This document shows positions 1 through 6,787 of a DNA stretch of 10,146 nt, one piece after another. Below the pieces are notes generated by a model. It worked only from the letters and a program-made list of their open reading frames with translations. It was not told the origin of the DNA and did not search any database. The number at the start of each line of letters is the position of its first letter. The first letter of the stretch is position 1. Both the position numbers and the translations under genes were made by a program. The stretch is from CAZFQG01 sp964520785 (lineage in GTDB: Bacteria > Planctomycetota > Planctomycetia > Pirellulales > Thermoguttaceae). Location of the stretch: NCBI GenBank assembly GCA_964520785.1, contig CAZFQG010000213.1:1-10146 (forward strand). Reading direction: 5' to 3'.

Positions 1-1
1 G

Positions 2-271
2 AGCTTCACGGCCGCTTATATCCCGGAAGGAATCGGGGCGAATCGCATTCTGGGAGAGCTGGAAGAACTTTACGGCGTTAAACTGGCGGGTGGACAAGGA
101 CCGTTGTCCGGGAGAATCCTCCGATTGGCGCACATGGGAACAACCGATAGATTAGACGTGATTTCCGCCCTCGCCGCACTGGAGCTAGTCTTATATAAGG
201 CGGGCTGGGATCGCCCCTTGGGGACGGCCGTGTCCGCCGCGATGAAGACGTTTGCCGCGGCCTCCGATTGA
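2..271 (+). CDS. Class V aminotransferase (alanine/serine-glyoxylate type), C-terminal fragment
   Basis: Only the last 89 residues are inside the window; the gene runs in from the left edge and ends at the TGA at 269-271. The fragment has the C-terminal small domain of the PLP-dependent class V aminotransferases related to alanine-glyoxylate and serine-pyruvate aminotransferases. It shows a GGQGPLSGRILRLAHMG stretch at fragment residues 30-46, and by family knowledge the Arg of RLAHMG (residue 41) binds the substrate carboxylate. An IPEGI segment and the helix DVISALAALELVL follow the usual order. The PLP lysine lies upstream, outside the window. The gene sits 139 bp before serA on the same strand. 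In several bacteria and archaea a class V enzyme beside serA performs the phosphohydroxypyruvate transamination, so a serine-pathway role is a reasonable inference, but substrate specificity cannot be read from this end. An alanine- or serine-glyoxylate aminotransferase is equally possible. Confidence 0.78.
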   Translation, partial: SFTAAYIPEGIGANRILGELEELYGVKLAGGQGPLSGRILRLAHMGTTDRLDVISALAALELVLYKAGWDRPLGTAVSAAMKTFAAASD

Positions 272-278
272 ACCCCTT

Positions 279-307
279 TTGGTGGTATCTTGTCCGGATA
301 CTATACT
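279..307 (+). promoter_or_regulatory. Sigma70-like promoter upstream of serA
   Basis: TTGGTG (279-284) and TATACT (302-307) are separated by 17 bases, the ideal spacing. The -10 matches the consensus at five of six positions and the -35 at its first three. Transcription would start near 314, giving serA a leader of about 97 bases that contains the small GC hairpin TCCGC-GCG-GCGGA (347-359). The element suggests that serA can be transcribed independently of the upstream aminotransferase gene. It is predicted from sequence alone. Confidence 0.5.
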
Positions 308-410
308 GGGCGGCCGCAGACAAGCAACGAAATCACCGTGGAGCCGTCCGCGCGGCGGATCGCGTTCTCGCGGTTCATCACATTCCATTCTCAAGAAAGC
401 ATTTATCGAA

Positions 411-2039
411 ATGGCACGAATTATTGTTCTGGACCCCCTTTCACAAGACGGACTCGATCTGCTGGAGTCCGCGGCCGGCATTGAGTACGAGATAAAGACG
501 GGACTGGCCGGCAAGGAACTACACGACGCGCTTCTGGAGTTCGACGGCGCGATCTGTCGCAGCGGCGTCAAGATCACCGCGGAGGCATTGGAGGGAAACA
601 AGCGCCTCAGAGCGATCGCCAGGGCGGGCGTCGGTACCGACAACATCGATAAGAAGGCGGCGACGCGGTTGGGGATCGTCGTGATGAACACTCCCGGCGG
701 GAATACGCTTTCGACCGCCGAGCAGACGATTGCGCTGATGCTGGGCCTTTCGCGGAATGTCGCGCCCGCGTACCAGAGTCTCGTTGAGGGCCGGTGGGAC
801 CGGAAGCAGTACATGGGGACGCAGGTCGCCGGCAAGACGCTCGGCATCATTGGCCTGGGCCGCATCGGCCAGGCGGTCGCGGTTCGCGCGCAGGCGCTGG
901 AGATGAAGGTAGTGGGATACGATCCGTACCTTTCGGCGGCGAGGGCGAAGGAACTCGGCATCGAGATGTTCGATTCCCCCAAGGAGATGTTCCCCCACGT
1001 CGATTACCTGACCGTGCATACGCCGCTGACCGACGAGACCCGCGGATTGGTCGACGCGAAGGCGATCGAGTCGATGCGGAAGGGGGTCCGGTTGATCAAC
1101 TGTGCCCGGGGCGGCATTTACGACCATGACGCGCTGGTGGAGGGGCTCAAGAGCGGAAAGCTCGGCGGGGTCGCGTTGGACGTGTACGAGAGCGAACCCT
1201 GCACGGACAGCCCCCTGTTTGGAATGCCGAACGTTCTCTGCACGCCGCACCTGGGAGCCAGTACGGAGGAAGCCCAGATGAACGTCGCGCTGGAGGCGGT
1301 GAGCCTGCTGATCGACTTCTTCACCACCGGCGAAATCAAACAATCGGTCAACATGTCGCCGTTGGACGCGAAGACGCTGGAGGGGCTCCGGTCCCATTTG
1401 AACGTCGCCTACCGCTTGGGCCTGCTCCTGTCGCAACTCGGGCACAAACAGCCGAACCGGTGTGCACTGCTCTATCGCGGGGAGGTGGCGACGAAGGACA
1501 CGCGGCTTCTCTCCTCGGCGTTCGCCGCGGGGCTCTTGGAGAACGCGGTCGAGGAAGACGCGAACATCATCAACGCCGGTTTTCTCCTCGAAGAGCGCGG
1601 TATTGCGCTCAGCGAGGACCGTTCGACCGACAAAGGGGACTTCAACTCCCTGATCACCGCGAAGGTCGTCGCCGACGAGCGGACTTTCACCGCGTCCGGC
1701 ACGCTTTTCGGAAATAGCATGCCCCGGTTGGTGCAGCTTGACGAGTGCCTGCTGGAGAGTTACCTCGACGGGATCCTGTTCGTCTTCGAACACCAGGACC
1801 GGCCCGGCGTCATCGGCCAGGTCGGGAATATTTTCGGAAAACACCGCATCAACATCGCGCAGATGGCCGTCGGTCGCACCAAGAACGAGCCCGGCGGTGC
1901 CGCGGTCGGGATACTCAGCCTGGACGCGCAACCCGGTTCGGACGCCTTGGCCGACGTCCTCGCCCTCGACAGCGTTTCGAAGGCGTGGGTCGTCAAACTC
2001 CCCGCCCGCGGCAAAATGCCGTCGTGGCTGGGCGGTTGA
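411..2039 (+). CDS. serA: D-3-phosphoglycerate dehydrogenase (long, ACT-domain form)
   Basis: This cytosolic NAD-dependent enzyme oxidises 3-phosphoglycerate to 3-phosphohydroxypyruvate, the first step of phosphorylated serine synthesis. The product is 542 residues, normal for the long type (about 525-540). A substrate-binding half flanks a Rossmann domain with GLGRIG at 148-153 and the NAD-ribose Asp in GYDP (D171). The catalytic triad is visible as R233 (NCARGG), E262 (before P263) and H280 (TPHLGAST). An allosteric substrate-binding (intervening) domain spans about 318-450, and a C-terminal ACT domain begins near 455 (FVFEHQDRPGVIGQVGNIFG). In this family the ACT domain often binds serine for feedback control; that is not provable here. 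The reading frame is open back to 252, but the ATG at 411 was chosen because MARIIVLDPL is the conserved family N-terminus. Its ribosome site is weak (AAGAAAG about 12 bases upstream). A class V aminotransferase precedes it, and metG follows after 213 bp. Confidence 0.97.
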   Translation: MARIIVLDPLSQDGLDLLESAAGIEYEIKTGLAGKELHDALLEFDGAICRSGVKITAEALEGNKRLRAIARAGVGTDNIDKKAATRLGIVVMNTPGGNTLSTAEQTIALMLGLSRNVAPAYQSLVEGRWDRKQYMGTQVAGKTLGIIGLGRIGQAVAVRAQALEMKVVGYDPYLSAARAKELGIEMFDSPKEMFPHVDYLTVHTPLTDETRGLVDAKAIESMRKGVRLINCARGGIYDHDALVEGLKSGKLGGVALDVYESEPCTDSPLFGMPNVLCTPHLGASTEEAQMNVALEAVSLLIDFFTTGEIKQSVNMSPLDAKTLEGLRSHLNVAYRLGLLLSQLGHKQPNRCALLYRGEVATKDTRLLSSAFAAGLLENAVEEDANIINAGFLLEERGIALSEDRSTDKGDFNSLITAKVVADERTFTASGTLFGNSMPRLVQLDECLLESYLDGILFVFEHQDRPGVIGQVGNIFGKHRINIAQMAVGRTKNEPGGAAVGILSLDAQPGSDALADVLALDSVSKAWVVKLPARGKMPSWLGG

Positions 2040-2056
2040 TCTCTGGGATCGCGGTG

Positions 2057-2090
2057 GCTCGCCGCCGGTTTCCGGCGAACGCCGGTGAGC
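2057..2090 (+). terminator. Bulged GC-rich hairpin just after serA
   Basis: Bases 2057-2064 pair with 2083-2090 (eight pairs including one G-U). Inside, CCGG (2065-2068) pairs with CCGG (2072-2075) across a TTT loop, leaving a seven-base bulge on the 3' side. An alternative smaller hairpin, GGTGG-CTCG-CCGCC (2053-2066), would use some of the same bases. The structure starts 17 bases past the serA stop and could protect the mRNA end or help termination, but no run of T follows it, so a classical intrinsic terminator is not supported. Confidence 0.35.
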
Positions 2091-2110
2091 GACTGGTGGA
2101 ATCGCGGAAA

Positions 2111-2130
2111 CGCGAAGACGGGTCTTCGCG
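2111..2130 (+). terminator. Perfect inverted repeat after serA
   Basis: CGCGAAGAC and GTCTTCGCG are exact reverse complements around a two-base GG centre; in RNA this gives eight pairs with a CGGG tetraloop. It is the strongest simple hairpin in the spacer and lies 72 bases past the serA stop. There is no T-run after it, so the effect could be Rho-linked termination, RNA stabilisation, or a protein-binding palindrome in the DNA. Confidence 0.4.
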
Positions 2131-2139
2131 CGGCCATGA

Positions 2140-2155
2140 CCCTCGGCGCCGAGGG
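2140..2155. repeat. 16-bp perfect palindrome between serA and metG
   Basis: CCCTCGGCGCCGAGGG reads the same on both strands. It follows the 2111-2130 inverted repeat by nine bases and lies about 15 bases before the possible -35 of metG. Such a palindrome could be a dimer-binding operator or the stem of a further hairpin; which of the two cannot be told from one copy. Confidence 0.4.
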
Positions 2156-2169
2156 GGACGATTAATTAG

Positions 2170-2200
2170 TTGTCGATGGGAAGTCCCCGGGGTGTATGCT
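2170..2200 (+). promoter_or_regulatory. Possible promoter for metG
   Basis: TTGTCG (2170-2175) and TATGCT (2195-2200) are spaced by 19 bases, two more than ideal, so this is a weak-to-moderate sigma70-like match. The -10 is bracketed by CCCGG (2186-2190) and CCGGG (2201-2205), a short inverted repeat. Transcription from here would leave a leader of about 45 bases before the metG ATG, containing the hairpin at 2217-2231. Confidence 0.35.
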
Positions 2201-2216
2201 CCGGGCTTCTCCTTTT

Positions 2217-2231
2217 TGCCCCAATGGGGCA
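2217..2231 (+). promoter_or_regulatory. Hairpin in the metG leader
   Basis: TGCCCC-AAT-GGGGCA is a perfect six-pair stem with a three-base loop, ending 21 bases before the metG ATG. The T-run lies on its 5' side, so it does not read as a terminator for metG-direction transcription. It may affect leader stability or ribosome access. The leader is far too short for a T-box. Confidence 0.35.
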
Positions 2232-2252
2232 CGAACCGTCACGGAATCCTCC

Positions 2253-4274
2253 ATGCGAAGAATCCTCGTTACCAGCGCGCTTCCTTACGCGAACGGCCAT
2301 ATCCATATCGGACATCTCGTGGAGTACCTGCAGACGGACATCTGGGTCCGTTTTCAGAAACTCCGCGGCAACCGGTGCCTTTACATGTGCGCCGACGATA
2401 CCCACGGCACGGCGATCATGATCAGTGCCAAGGCTCAGGGAATCACCGAGGAGGAACTGCTGGCGAAGATGCGGAAGTCGCACCTGGCGGATTTCAACGG
2501 ATTCCACATCGAGTTCGACAATTACGGAAGCACCAACAGCGAGGAGAACCGCGAATACTGCGCGGAAATCTGGGCCGGATTGCGCAAGGCGGACCTGGTC
2601 TTCGAAAAATCGGTCACCCAGTTGTACGATACCGAGGTCGGTACGTTTCTTGCCGACCGTTTCGTCAAGGGAACCTGCCCAAAATGCGGCGCAAGCGGCC
2701 AGTATGGCGACAATTGCGACAAATGCGGGGCGCACTATAGGGCCGCCGAACTGATCGACCCGATCAGCACCCTCTCTAATACGAAACCGGAACTACGCAG
2801 CGCAAACCACCTTTTCGTTGCGATGGAGAAGGTCCAGCCTTTTCTCGAAAAGTGGACGAAGGCGGGCCATTTGCAGGCCGAGATATCCAACTATCTGGCC
2901 AACTATTTCCTCAATGAACCTTTGAAACCGTGGGACATTTCACGGACGGCGCCCTATTTCGGGTTCGAAATCCCTGATTCCCCGGGCAACTACTGGTACG
3001 TCTGGTTCGACGCGCCCATCGGATATATCGCCTCGACCCGCCAGTGGTGTGACCGTCACGGGGAGAATTGCGAGGATTGGTGGAAGAGCGACACCACCGA
3101 AATCCACCACTTCATCGGGAAGGACATCACTTACTTTCACACCCTCTTCTGGCCGGCGATGCTCAAGACGGCCGGGTTCAGCCTGCCGAAGCGGATTCAG
3201 ATCCACGGCTTTCTGACGGTCGACGGCGAGAAAATGTCGAAGTCGAAAGGGACGTTCATCCTCGCGTCGAAGTACCTCGAGCACCTCGACCCCTCCTACC
3301 TGCGTTACTACTACGCCACGAAGCTGACCAGCAGAGTGGACGATATCGACCTGAACTTCGAGGATTTCATCGCCCGAGTAAACTCCGATCTGGTCAACAA
3401 GGTGGTCAACTTGGCCAGCCGGACGGCGAAGTTCGTGCACGAAACGGGTCTTTCGACGGAGTATCCCGACGACGGCGGATTGTTTGCCGACGCGGCGGCG
3501 AAGGCGGAAGAGATCGCCGCGGATTACGAAGCGTGCGACTATGCCAAGGCGACGCGGACGATCATGGGGCTGTGCGACAAGGCGAACCAGTACGTCGAAC
3601 ACGCCGCTCCCTGGACCCTCCGCAAGGATGGCGGTAAGGGGAAGGAACTGCAGGATGTCTGTACCGTCGGGCTCAACCTCTTCCGGCAGATCGTCGTCTA
3701 TCTCGCTCCGGTTCTCCCCAGGTTGGCCGAGCAGGCGGGCGAGTTGCTGAATTCGCCGATCGCGAGCTGGGAAGACGTCCGGTCGCCGCTGGTCGGCGCC
3801 GCCGTCAGCGAATTCAAACACTTAATGAAACGGGTAGAACAAAAGGACGTTCAAGCCATGATCGAAGAAAGCGCCGTTCCCGAAGCGGTGGAGACCCCCC
3901 GATTCGACGATTCGGACCAGCCACTGAAGGACGAACCGTTGGCCGAGGAGTGTACCATCGAGGATTTCATGAAGGTCGATCTTCGCGTTGCGCGGGTGAT
4001 CGAGGCGAAGCAAGTGCCCGAGGCGAACAAACTGTTGGAGCTAACGCTGAGCCTCGGCGGCGACGTCCGCAGAAACGTCTTCGCCGGCATCAAGCAGGCA
4101 TACAACCCCGAAGACCTCGTCGGGCGGCTCGTCGTCTGCGTAGCGAACCTCAAGCCGCGCAAGATGAAGTTCGGCCTGAGCGAAGGCATGGTCTGCGCCT
4201 CCGGCCCCGGCGGCCCGGACGTATTCGTGATCTTCCCCGACGAAGGCGCCCGGCCGGGACAACGAGTCCATTAG
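2253..4274 (+). CDS. metG: Methionyl-tRNA synthetase with C-terminal tRNA-binding domain
   Basis: The product activates methionine with ATP and charges initiator and elongator tRNA-Met in the cytoplasm. It is 673 residues, close to the E. coli MetG length. The class I signatures are present: HIGH at 18-21 and KMSKS at 327-331. The connective domain holds one zinc knuckle with Cys142, Cys145, Cys155 and Cys158 (CxxC-x9-CxxC). A helical anticodon-binding domain covers roughly 360-530. A charged, poorly conserved linker (about 530-565) leads to the EMAP/Trbp111-type tRNA-binding domain from about 568, with DFMKVDLRVARVIEAKQVP and the terminal KMKFGLSEGM. The fused domain normally supports dimer formation and nonspecific tRNA binding. 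The frame extends upstream to 2196, but the ATG at 2253 gives the conserved MRRILVTSALPYANG start. It has only a short GGA ribosome site seven bases upstream. Confidence 0.98.
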   Translation: MRRILVTSALPYANGHIHIGHLVEYLQTDIWVRFQKLRGNRCLYMCADDTHGTAIMISAKAQGITEEELLAKMRKSHLADFNGFHIEFDNYGSTNSEENREYCAEIWAGLRKADLVFEKSVTQLYDTEVGTFLADRFVKGTCPKCGASGQYGDNCDKCGAHYRAAELIDPISTLSNTKPELRSANHLFVAMEKVQPFLEKWTKAGHLQAEISNYLANYFLNEPLKPWDISRTAPYFGFEIPDSPGNYWYVWFDAPIGYIASTRQWCDRHGENCEDWWKSDTTEIHHFIGKDITYFHTLFWPAMLKTAGFSLPKRIQIHGFLTVDGEKMSKSKGTFILASKYLEHLDPSYLRYYYATKLTSRVDDIDLNFEDFIARVNSDLVNKVVNLASRTAKFVHETGLSTEYPDDGGLFADAAAKAEEIAADYEACDYAKATRTIMGLCDKANQYVEHAAPWTLRKDGGKGKELQDVCTVGLNLFRQIVVYLAPVLPRLAEQAGELLNSPIASWEDVRSPLVGAAVSEFKHLMKRVEQKDVQAMIEESAVPEAVETPRFDDSDQPLKDEPLAEECTIEDFMKVDLRVARVIEAKQVPEANKLLELTLSLGGDVRRNVFAGIKQAYNPEDLVGRLVVCVANLKPRKMKFGLSEGMVCASGPGGPDVFVIFPDEGARPGQRVH

Positions 4275-4353
4275 CTCTCCGCGGCGCCACGAATCGGGGG
4301 CGGCGCGACCGAAACGGGCCTTGACGGAATACGTTTGAGAGTCTCGGTGGTCC

Positions 4354-4376
4354 GGAATCGAGAGCCGGCGGATTCC
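4354..4376 (+). terminator. Weak stem-loop after metG
   Basis: GGAATC (4354-4359) can pair with GATTCC (4371-4376) around an 11-base loop containing GCCGGC, followed by CTTTCCCC. It lies 80 bases past the metG stop and ahead of the DUF1080 gene. The six-pair stem and broken T-tract make it only a possible terminator. The rest of the 174-bp spacer shows nothing firm: TTGACG at 4321-4326 has no -10 at the right distance, and TATCCT at 4396-4401 lacks a good -35. Confidence 0.22.
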
Positions 4377-4435
4377 CTTTCCCCTCCAAATCGGTTATCC
4401 TCGGAAGAAATCCCTTCCACGAGCACGTTTTCCAA

Positions 4436-4441
4436 AAGGAG
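4436..4441 (+). promoter_or_regulatory. Strong Shine-Dalgarno site for the ATG at 4449
   Basis: AAGGAG ends seven bases before the ATG at 4449. It is the best ribosome-binding match in the window and is the main reason for choosing this start over the in-frame GTG at 4569. Confidence 0.6.
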
Positions 4442-4448
4442 AGAACCC

Positions 4449-5297
4449 ATGGAACGCCGTCCACTTCAAATGCTCTTCGCCCCCTCGATTCTCCTCTTGA
4501 GTTTCCCCCGGGTCGGGGCGGAAGCCCCGTTCCAATTCAAGCCCCTTTTGACTGGTAAGGGCATTCCCGTGAAAAAAACACGAACGATCGCAATTCTTCT
4601 CCTTTGCCTTGGCGCGCCGGTTCTGCCGGCGTCTGAACCCGCGAAAACCATCGAATTGGTCGGAGAGACGCTCGACGCCTGGCGGGCAGACACCGGGGCA
4701 TGGCGGGTCGTCGGCGGCGTGGAGTTGGGTCGAAAGGACACGAAGTTTCTGGATGCGAAAGAAGGGATCGGGGTTATTTACAACGGCCCGGAGCGGACGT
4801 GCGACCTGCTGTCGAAGTTTGAACACGGCGACGTCCGGGTGCATGTCGAGTTCGTAGTCCCGAAGGGTTCGAATTCAGGCGTGTATCTGCAGGGGCGTTA
4901 CGAGGTGCAGATTCTCGACAGTTGGGGCGTGGAGAAGCCGACCCACGGCGACTGCGGCGGGATCTATCAGCGATGGAAGGACGGCCGGGGCTTCGAGGGG
5001 CACGCGCCGAAGACGAACGCTTCCCTCCGTCCCGGCGAGTGGCAGACATTCGACATTCTCTTCCGCGCGCCGCGGTTCGACGAGAACGGCGACAAGAAGG
5101 AAAACGCCCGGTTCCTCCGCGTGATCCACAACGGGCGGTTGATCCATGAGGATGTCGAGGTGACCGGACCGACGAGGGCGGCTCGCTTCGAGGACGAACA
5201 GCCGCTGGGACCGCTGATGCTGCAAGGAGACCACGGCCCGGTGGCGTACCGGAATATCACGATCACGCCGTTGGACTTGTCGAAGATCGCGGATTGA
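4449..5297 (+). CDS. Secreted DUF1080 / 3-keto-disaccharide hydrolase-like protein
   Basis: The protein has a DUF1080 (PF06439-type) domain, a concanavalin-like beta-sandwich common in Planctomycetota and related phyla; some members hydrolyse 3-keto-glycosides. From this ATG it has 282 residues. The domain runs from about residue 68 to the end, with hallmark stretches SNSGVYLQGRYEVQILDSWG (141-160) and PLMLQGDHGPVAYRNI (255-270). Two start sites are plausible. The ATG at 4449 has a strong AAGGAG and a signal-like N-terminus (ILLLSF core, AEA cleavage pattern at 24-26). An in-frame GTG at 4569 (residue 41) has TAAGGG seven bases upstream and begins a textbook signal peptide: KKTR, a TIAILLLCLG core, and a possible cut near PAS (60-62). 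The 242-residue GTG product is the more ordinary secreted protein; the ATG is favoured for its ribosome site and coding-like third positions. Export is likely either way. A flavoprotein gene follows 27 bp later. The substrate is unknown. Confidence 0.88.
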   Translation: MERRPLQMLFAPSILLLSFPRVGAEAPFQFKPLLTGKGIPVKKTRTIAILLLCLGAPVLPASEPAKTIELVGETLDAWRADTGAWRVVGGVELGRKDTKFLDAKEGIGVIYNGPERTCDLLSKFEHGDVRVHVEFVVPKGSNSGVYLQGRYEVQILDSWGVEKPTHGDCGGIYQRWKDGRGFEGHAPKTNASLRPGEWQTFDILFRAPRFDENGDKKENARFLRVIHNGRLIHEDVEVTGPTRAARFEDEQPLGPLMLQGDHGPVAYRNITITPLDLSKIAD

Positions 5298-5324
5298 TCC
5301 GGCGGGATACGAAAGGATTCGATC

Positions 5325-6746
5325 ATGCGAACCGAACTGGCGATTCTCGGTGCCGGGCCCGGCGGGCACGCGGCCGCTTTCCGCGCGGCGGACCTGGGCA
5401 TGGAGGTCACGCTCATCGATCCGGAACCCCGGCTCGGTGGGACGTGTCTTCTGCGCGGATGCATTCCGTCGAAGACGCTGCTGCACGCCGCCCGGGTCGT
5501 GGCCGAGGTGGAGGAGTTGGTCGGTTTCGGCGTCTGCCATGAACCTCCGCTACTCGATCCGGCGGCCCTTCGTCGCCGCAAGGAAGAGGTCGTCGACGCG
5601 TTGGCGGGCGGCTTGCGGCAACTGGCGTCGCGTCGCAAGATTCGCGTCGTCCGCGCGTGGGCGGAGTTCGCCGATTCGCGGACCTTGCGATTGCGGCCCG
5701 GCCCCGGATCCACGTTGGAGGACGCGGAACTCGGTTTTGAACGCGCGATCATCGCGACCGGATCGGTGCCGGCGTCGCCGCCGTTTCCACGGCGGCCCAC
5801 GGAGGGGATGATGTTCTCCGACGCCGCGCTGGATCTTCCGGAAATCCCCGAGCGGCTCTTGGTAATCGGAGGGGGATATATCGGTTTGGAACTGGCCACG
5901 GTCTACGCCGCGCTCGGTTCGCGCGTCTGCATCGTGGAAATGACCGATGGTCTGCTCCCCGGGGTGGACCGGAACCTGGTTCGGCCGCTTGCCAAGGCCG
6001 CGCAGAAGCGGTTCGAGAGCGTCCTGCTCGGGACGCGGGTGATCGAGTTGGAGCGGGGCGCCGAAGGAATCCGGGTCGTGTTCGAGCAAGACGGGAAGGA
6101 GAGTATCACCGAGTACGACGCGATTCTCGTTGCCGTCGGAAGGCGGTCGCACACCGCCGGGCTGGGTCTGGAGAATACCCACGTCGGCGTAAACCGGCGG
6201 GGCTTCATCGAGGTCGACGCGGCATGGCGGACCGCGGACGAGCGGATACTGGCGATCGGAGATGTCGCCGGAGAGCCGATGCTGGCGCACAAGGCGACCC
6301 ATGAGGGTAAGGCGGCCGTCGAGATTCTCGCCGGGGAAAAGCCCGCCGAACGTTTCCCGGCCGTGCCGGCGGTCGTTTTTACCGATCCGGAGATCGCCTG
6401 GGTCGGCCTGACGGGAGAGGCCGCTCGGGCGGAGGGTAAAAGAGTCGCCGCGGCGCAGTTTCCATGGGCGGCCTGCGGCCGCGCGCAGGCGGTAGGTCGC
6501 GCGGAGGGCCTCACGAAATGGATCGTCGATCCCGAGACGGATCGCCTTCTCGGGTGCGGAATCGTCGGTCCCGGCGCGGGGGACTTGATCGGGGAGGCCG
6601 TTCTGGCGATTCACGCCGGCCTCACGGCGGCCGACGTAGCCGGAGTGATCCATCCGCACCCGACGCTTTCGGAGACGTTGGGCTTCGCCGCGGAGGTGCA
6701 TCTGGGAATCGCGACGGACGTCTACCGACCGAAGCGACGGACCTGA
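5325..6746 (+). CDS. lpdA: Dihydrolipoyl dehydrogenase-type flavoprotein disulfide reductase
   Basis: The 473-residue product matches the dihydrolipoyl dehydrogenase (E3) length and layout. It has an FAD-binding GAGPGG at 9-14, the redox-active pair C41/C46 in GGTCLLRGCIPSK, an NAD-binding GGGYIG at 182-187, the second FAD motif IGDVAG at 311-316, and a C-terminal dimerisation domain. That domain carries the His-Glu dyad H445/E450 in HPHPTLSE. E3 reoxidises dihydrolipoamide with NAD in 2-oxoacid dehydrogenase complexes or the glycine cleavage system. All catalytic residues are present, so activity is expected; HPHPTLSE also argues against glutathione or mercuric reductase. The start is the ATG at 5325 with GAAAGG eight bases upstream. 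The gene follows the DUF1080 stop by 27 bp and is probably co-transcribed with it. No E1, E2 or lipoyl-domain gene is in the window, so its partner complex is unknown. Confidence 0.9.
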   Translation: MRTELAILGAGPGGHAAAFRAADLGMEVTLIDPEPRLGGTCLLRGCIPSKTLLHAARVVAEVEELVGFGVCHEPPLLDPAALRRRKEEVVDALAGGLRQLASRRKIRVVRAWAEFADSRTLRLRPGPGSTLEDAELGFERAIIATGSVPASPPFPRRPTEGMMFSDAALDLPEIPERLLVIGGGYIGLELATVYAALGSRVCIVEMTDGLLPGVDRNLVRPLAKAAQKRFESVLLGTRVIELERGAEGIRVVFEQDGKESITEYDAILVAVGRRSHTAGLGLENTHVGVNRRGFIEVDAAWRTADERILAIGDVAGEPMLAHKATHEGKAAVEILAGEKPAERFPAVPAVVFTDPEIAWVGLTGEAARAEGKRVAAAQFPWAACGRAQAVGRAEGLTKWIVDPETDRLLGCGIVGPGAGDLIGEAVLAIHAGLTAADVAGVIHPHPTLSETLGFAAEVHLGIATDVYRPKRRT

Positions 6747-6787
6747 AAGCGGACCCCCGTCCCAGAGGCTTTCGCGACGGACGTTCC

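Noticed and set aside
519..1931. 470-codon open frame on the minus strand opposite serA
   Set aside because: It mirrors the codon bias of serA, is rich in Arg, Asp and Gln with no recognisable domain, and lies wholly within a firm gene. The 191-982 minus frame is of the same kind.
2253..2300. T-box or SAM riboswitch control of metG
   Set aside because: The predicted leader is about 45 bases and holds one small hairpin; no T-box sequence, specifier stem or known SAM-binding core could be recognised.
6747..6787. Bidirectional terminator between the convergent genes
   Set aside because: The 41-bp gap has only a direct repeat of GCGACGGAC (6734-6742 and 6774-6782); no stem with a T-run exists on either strand.
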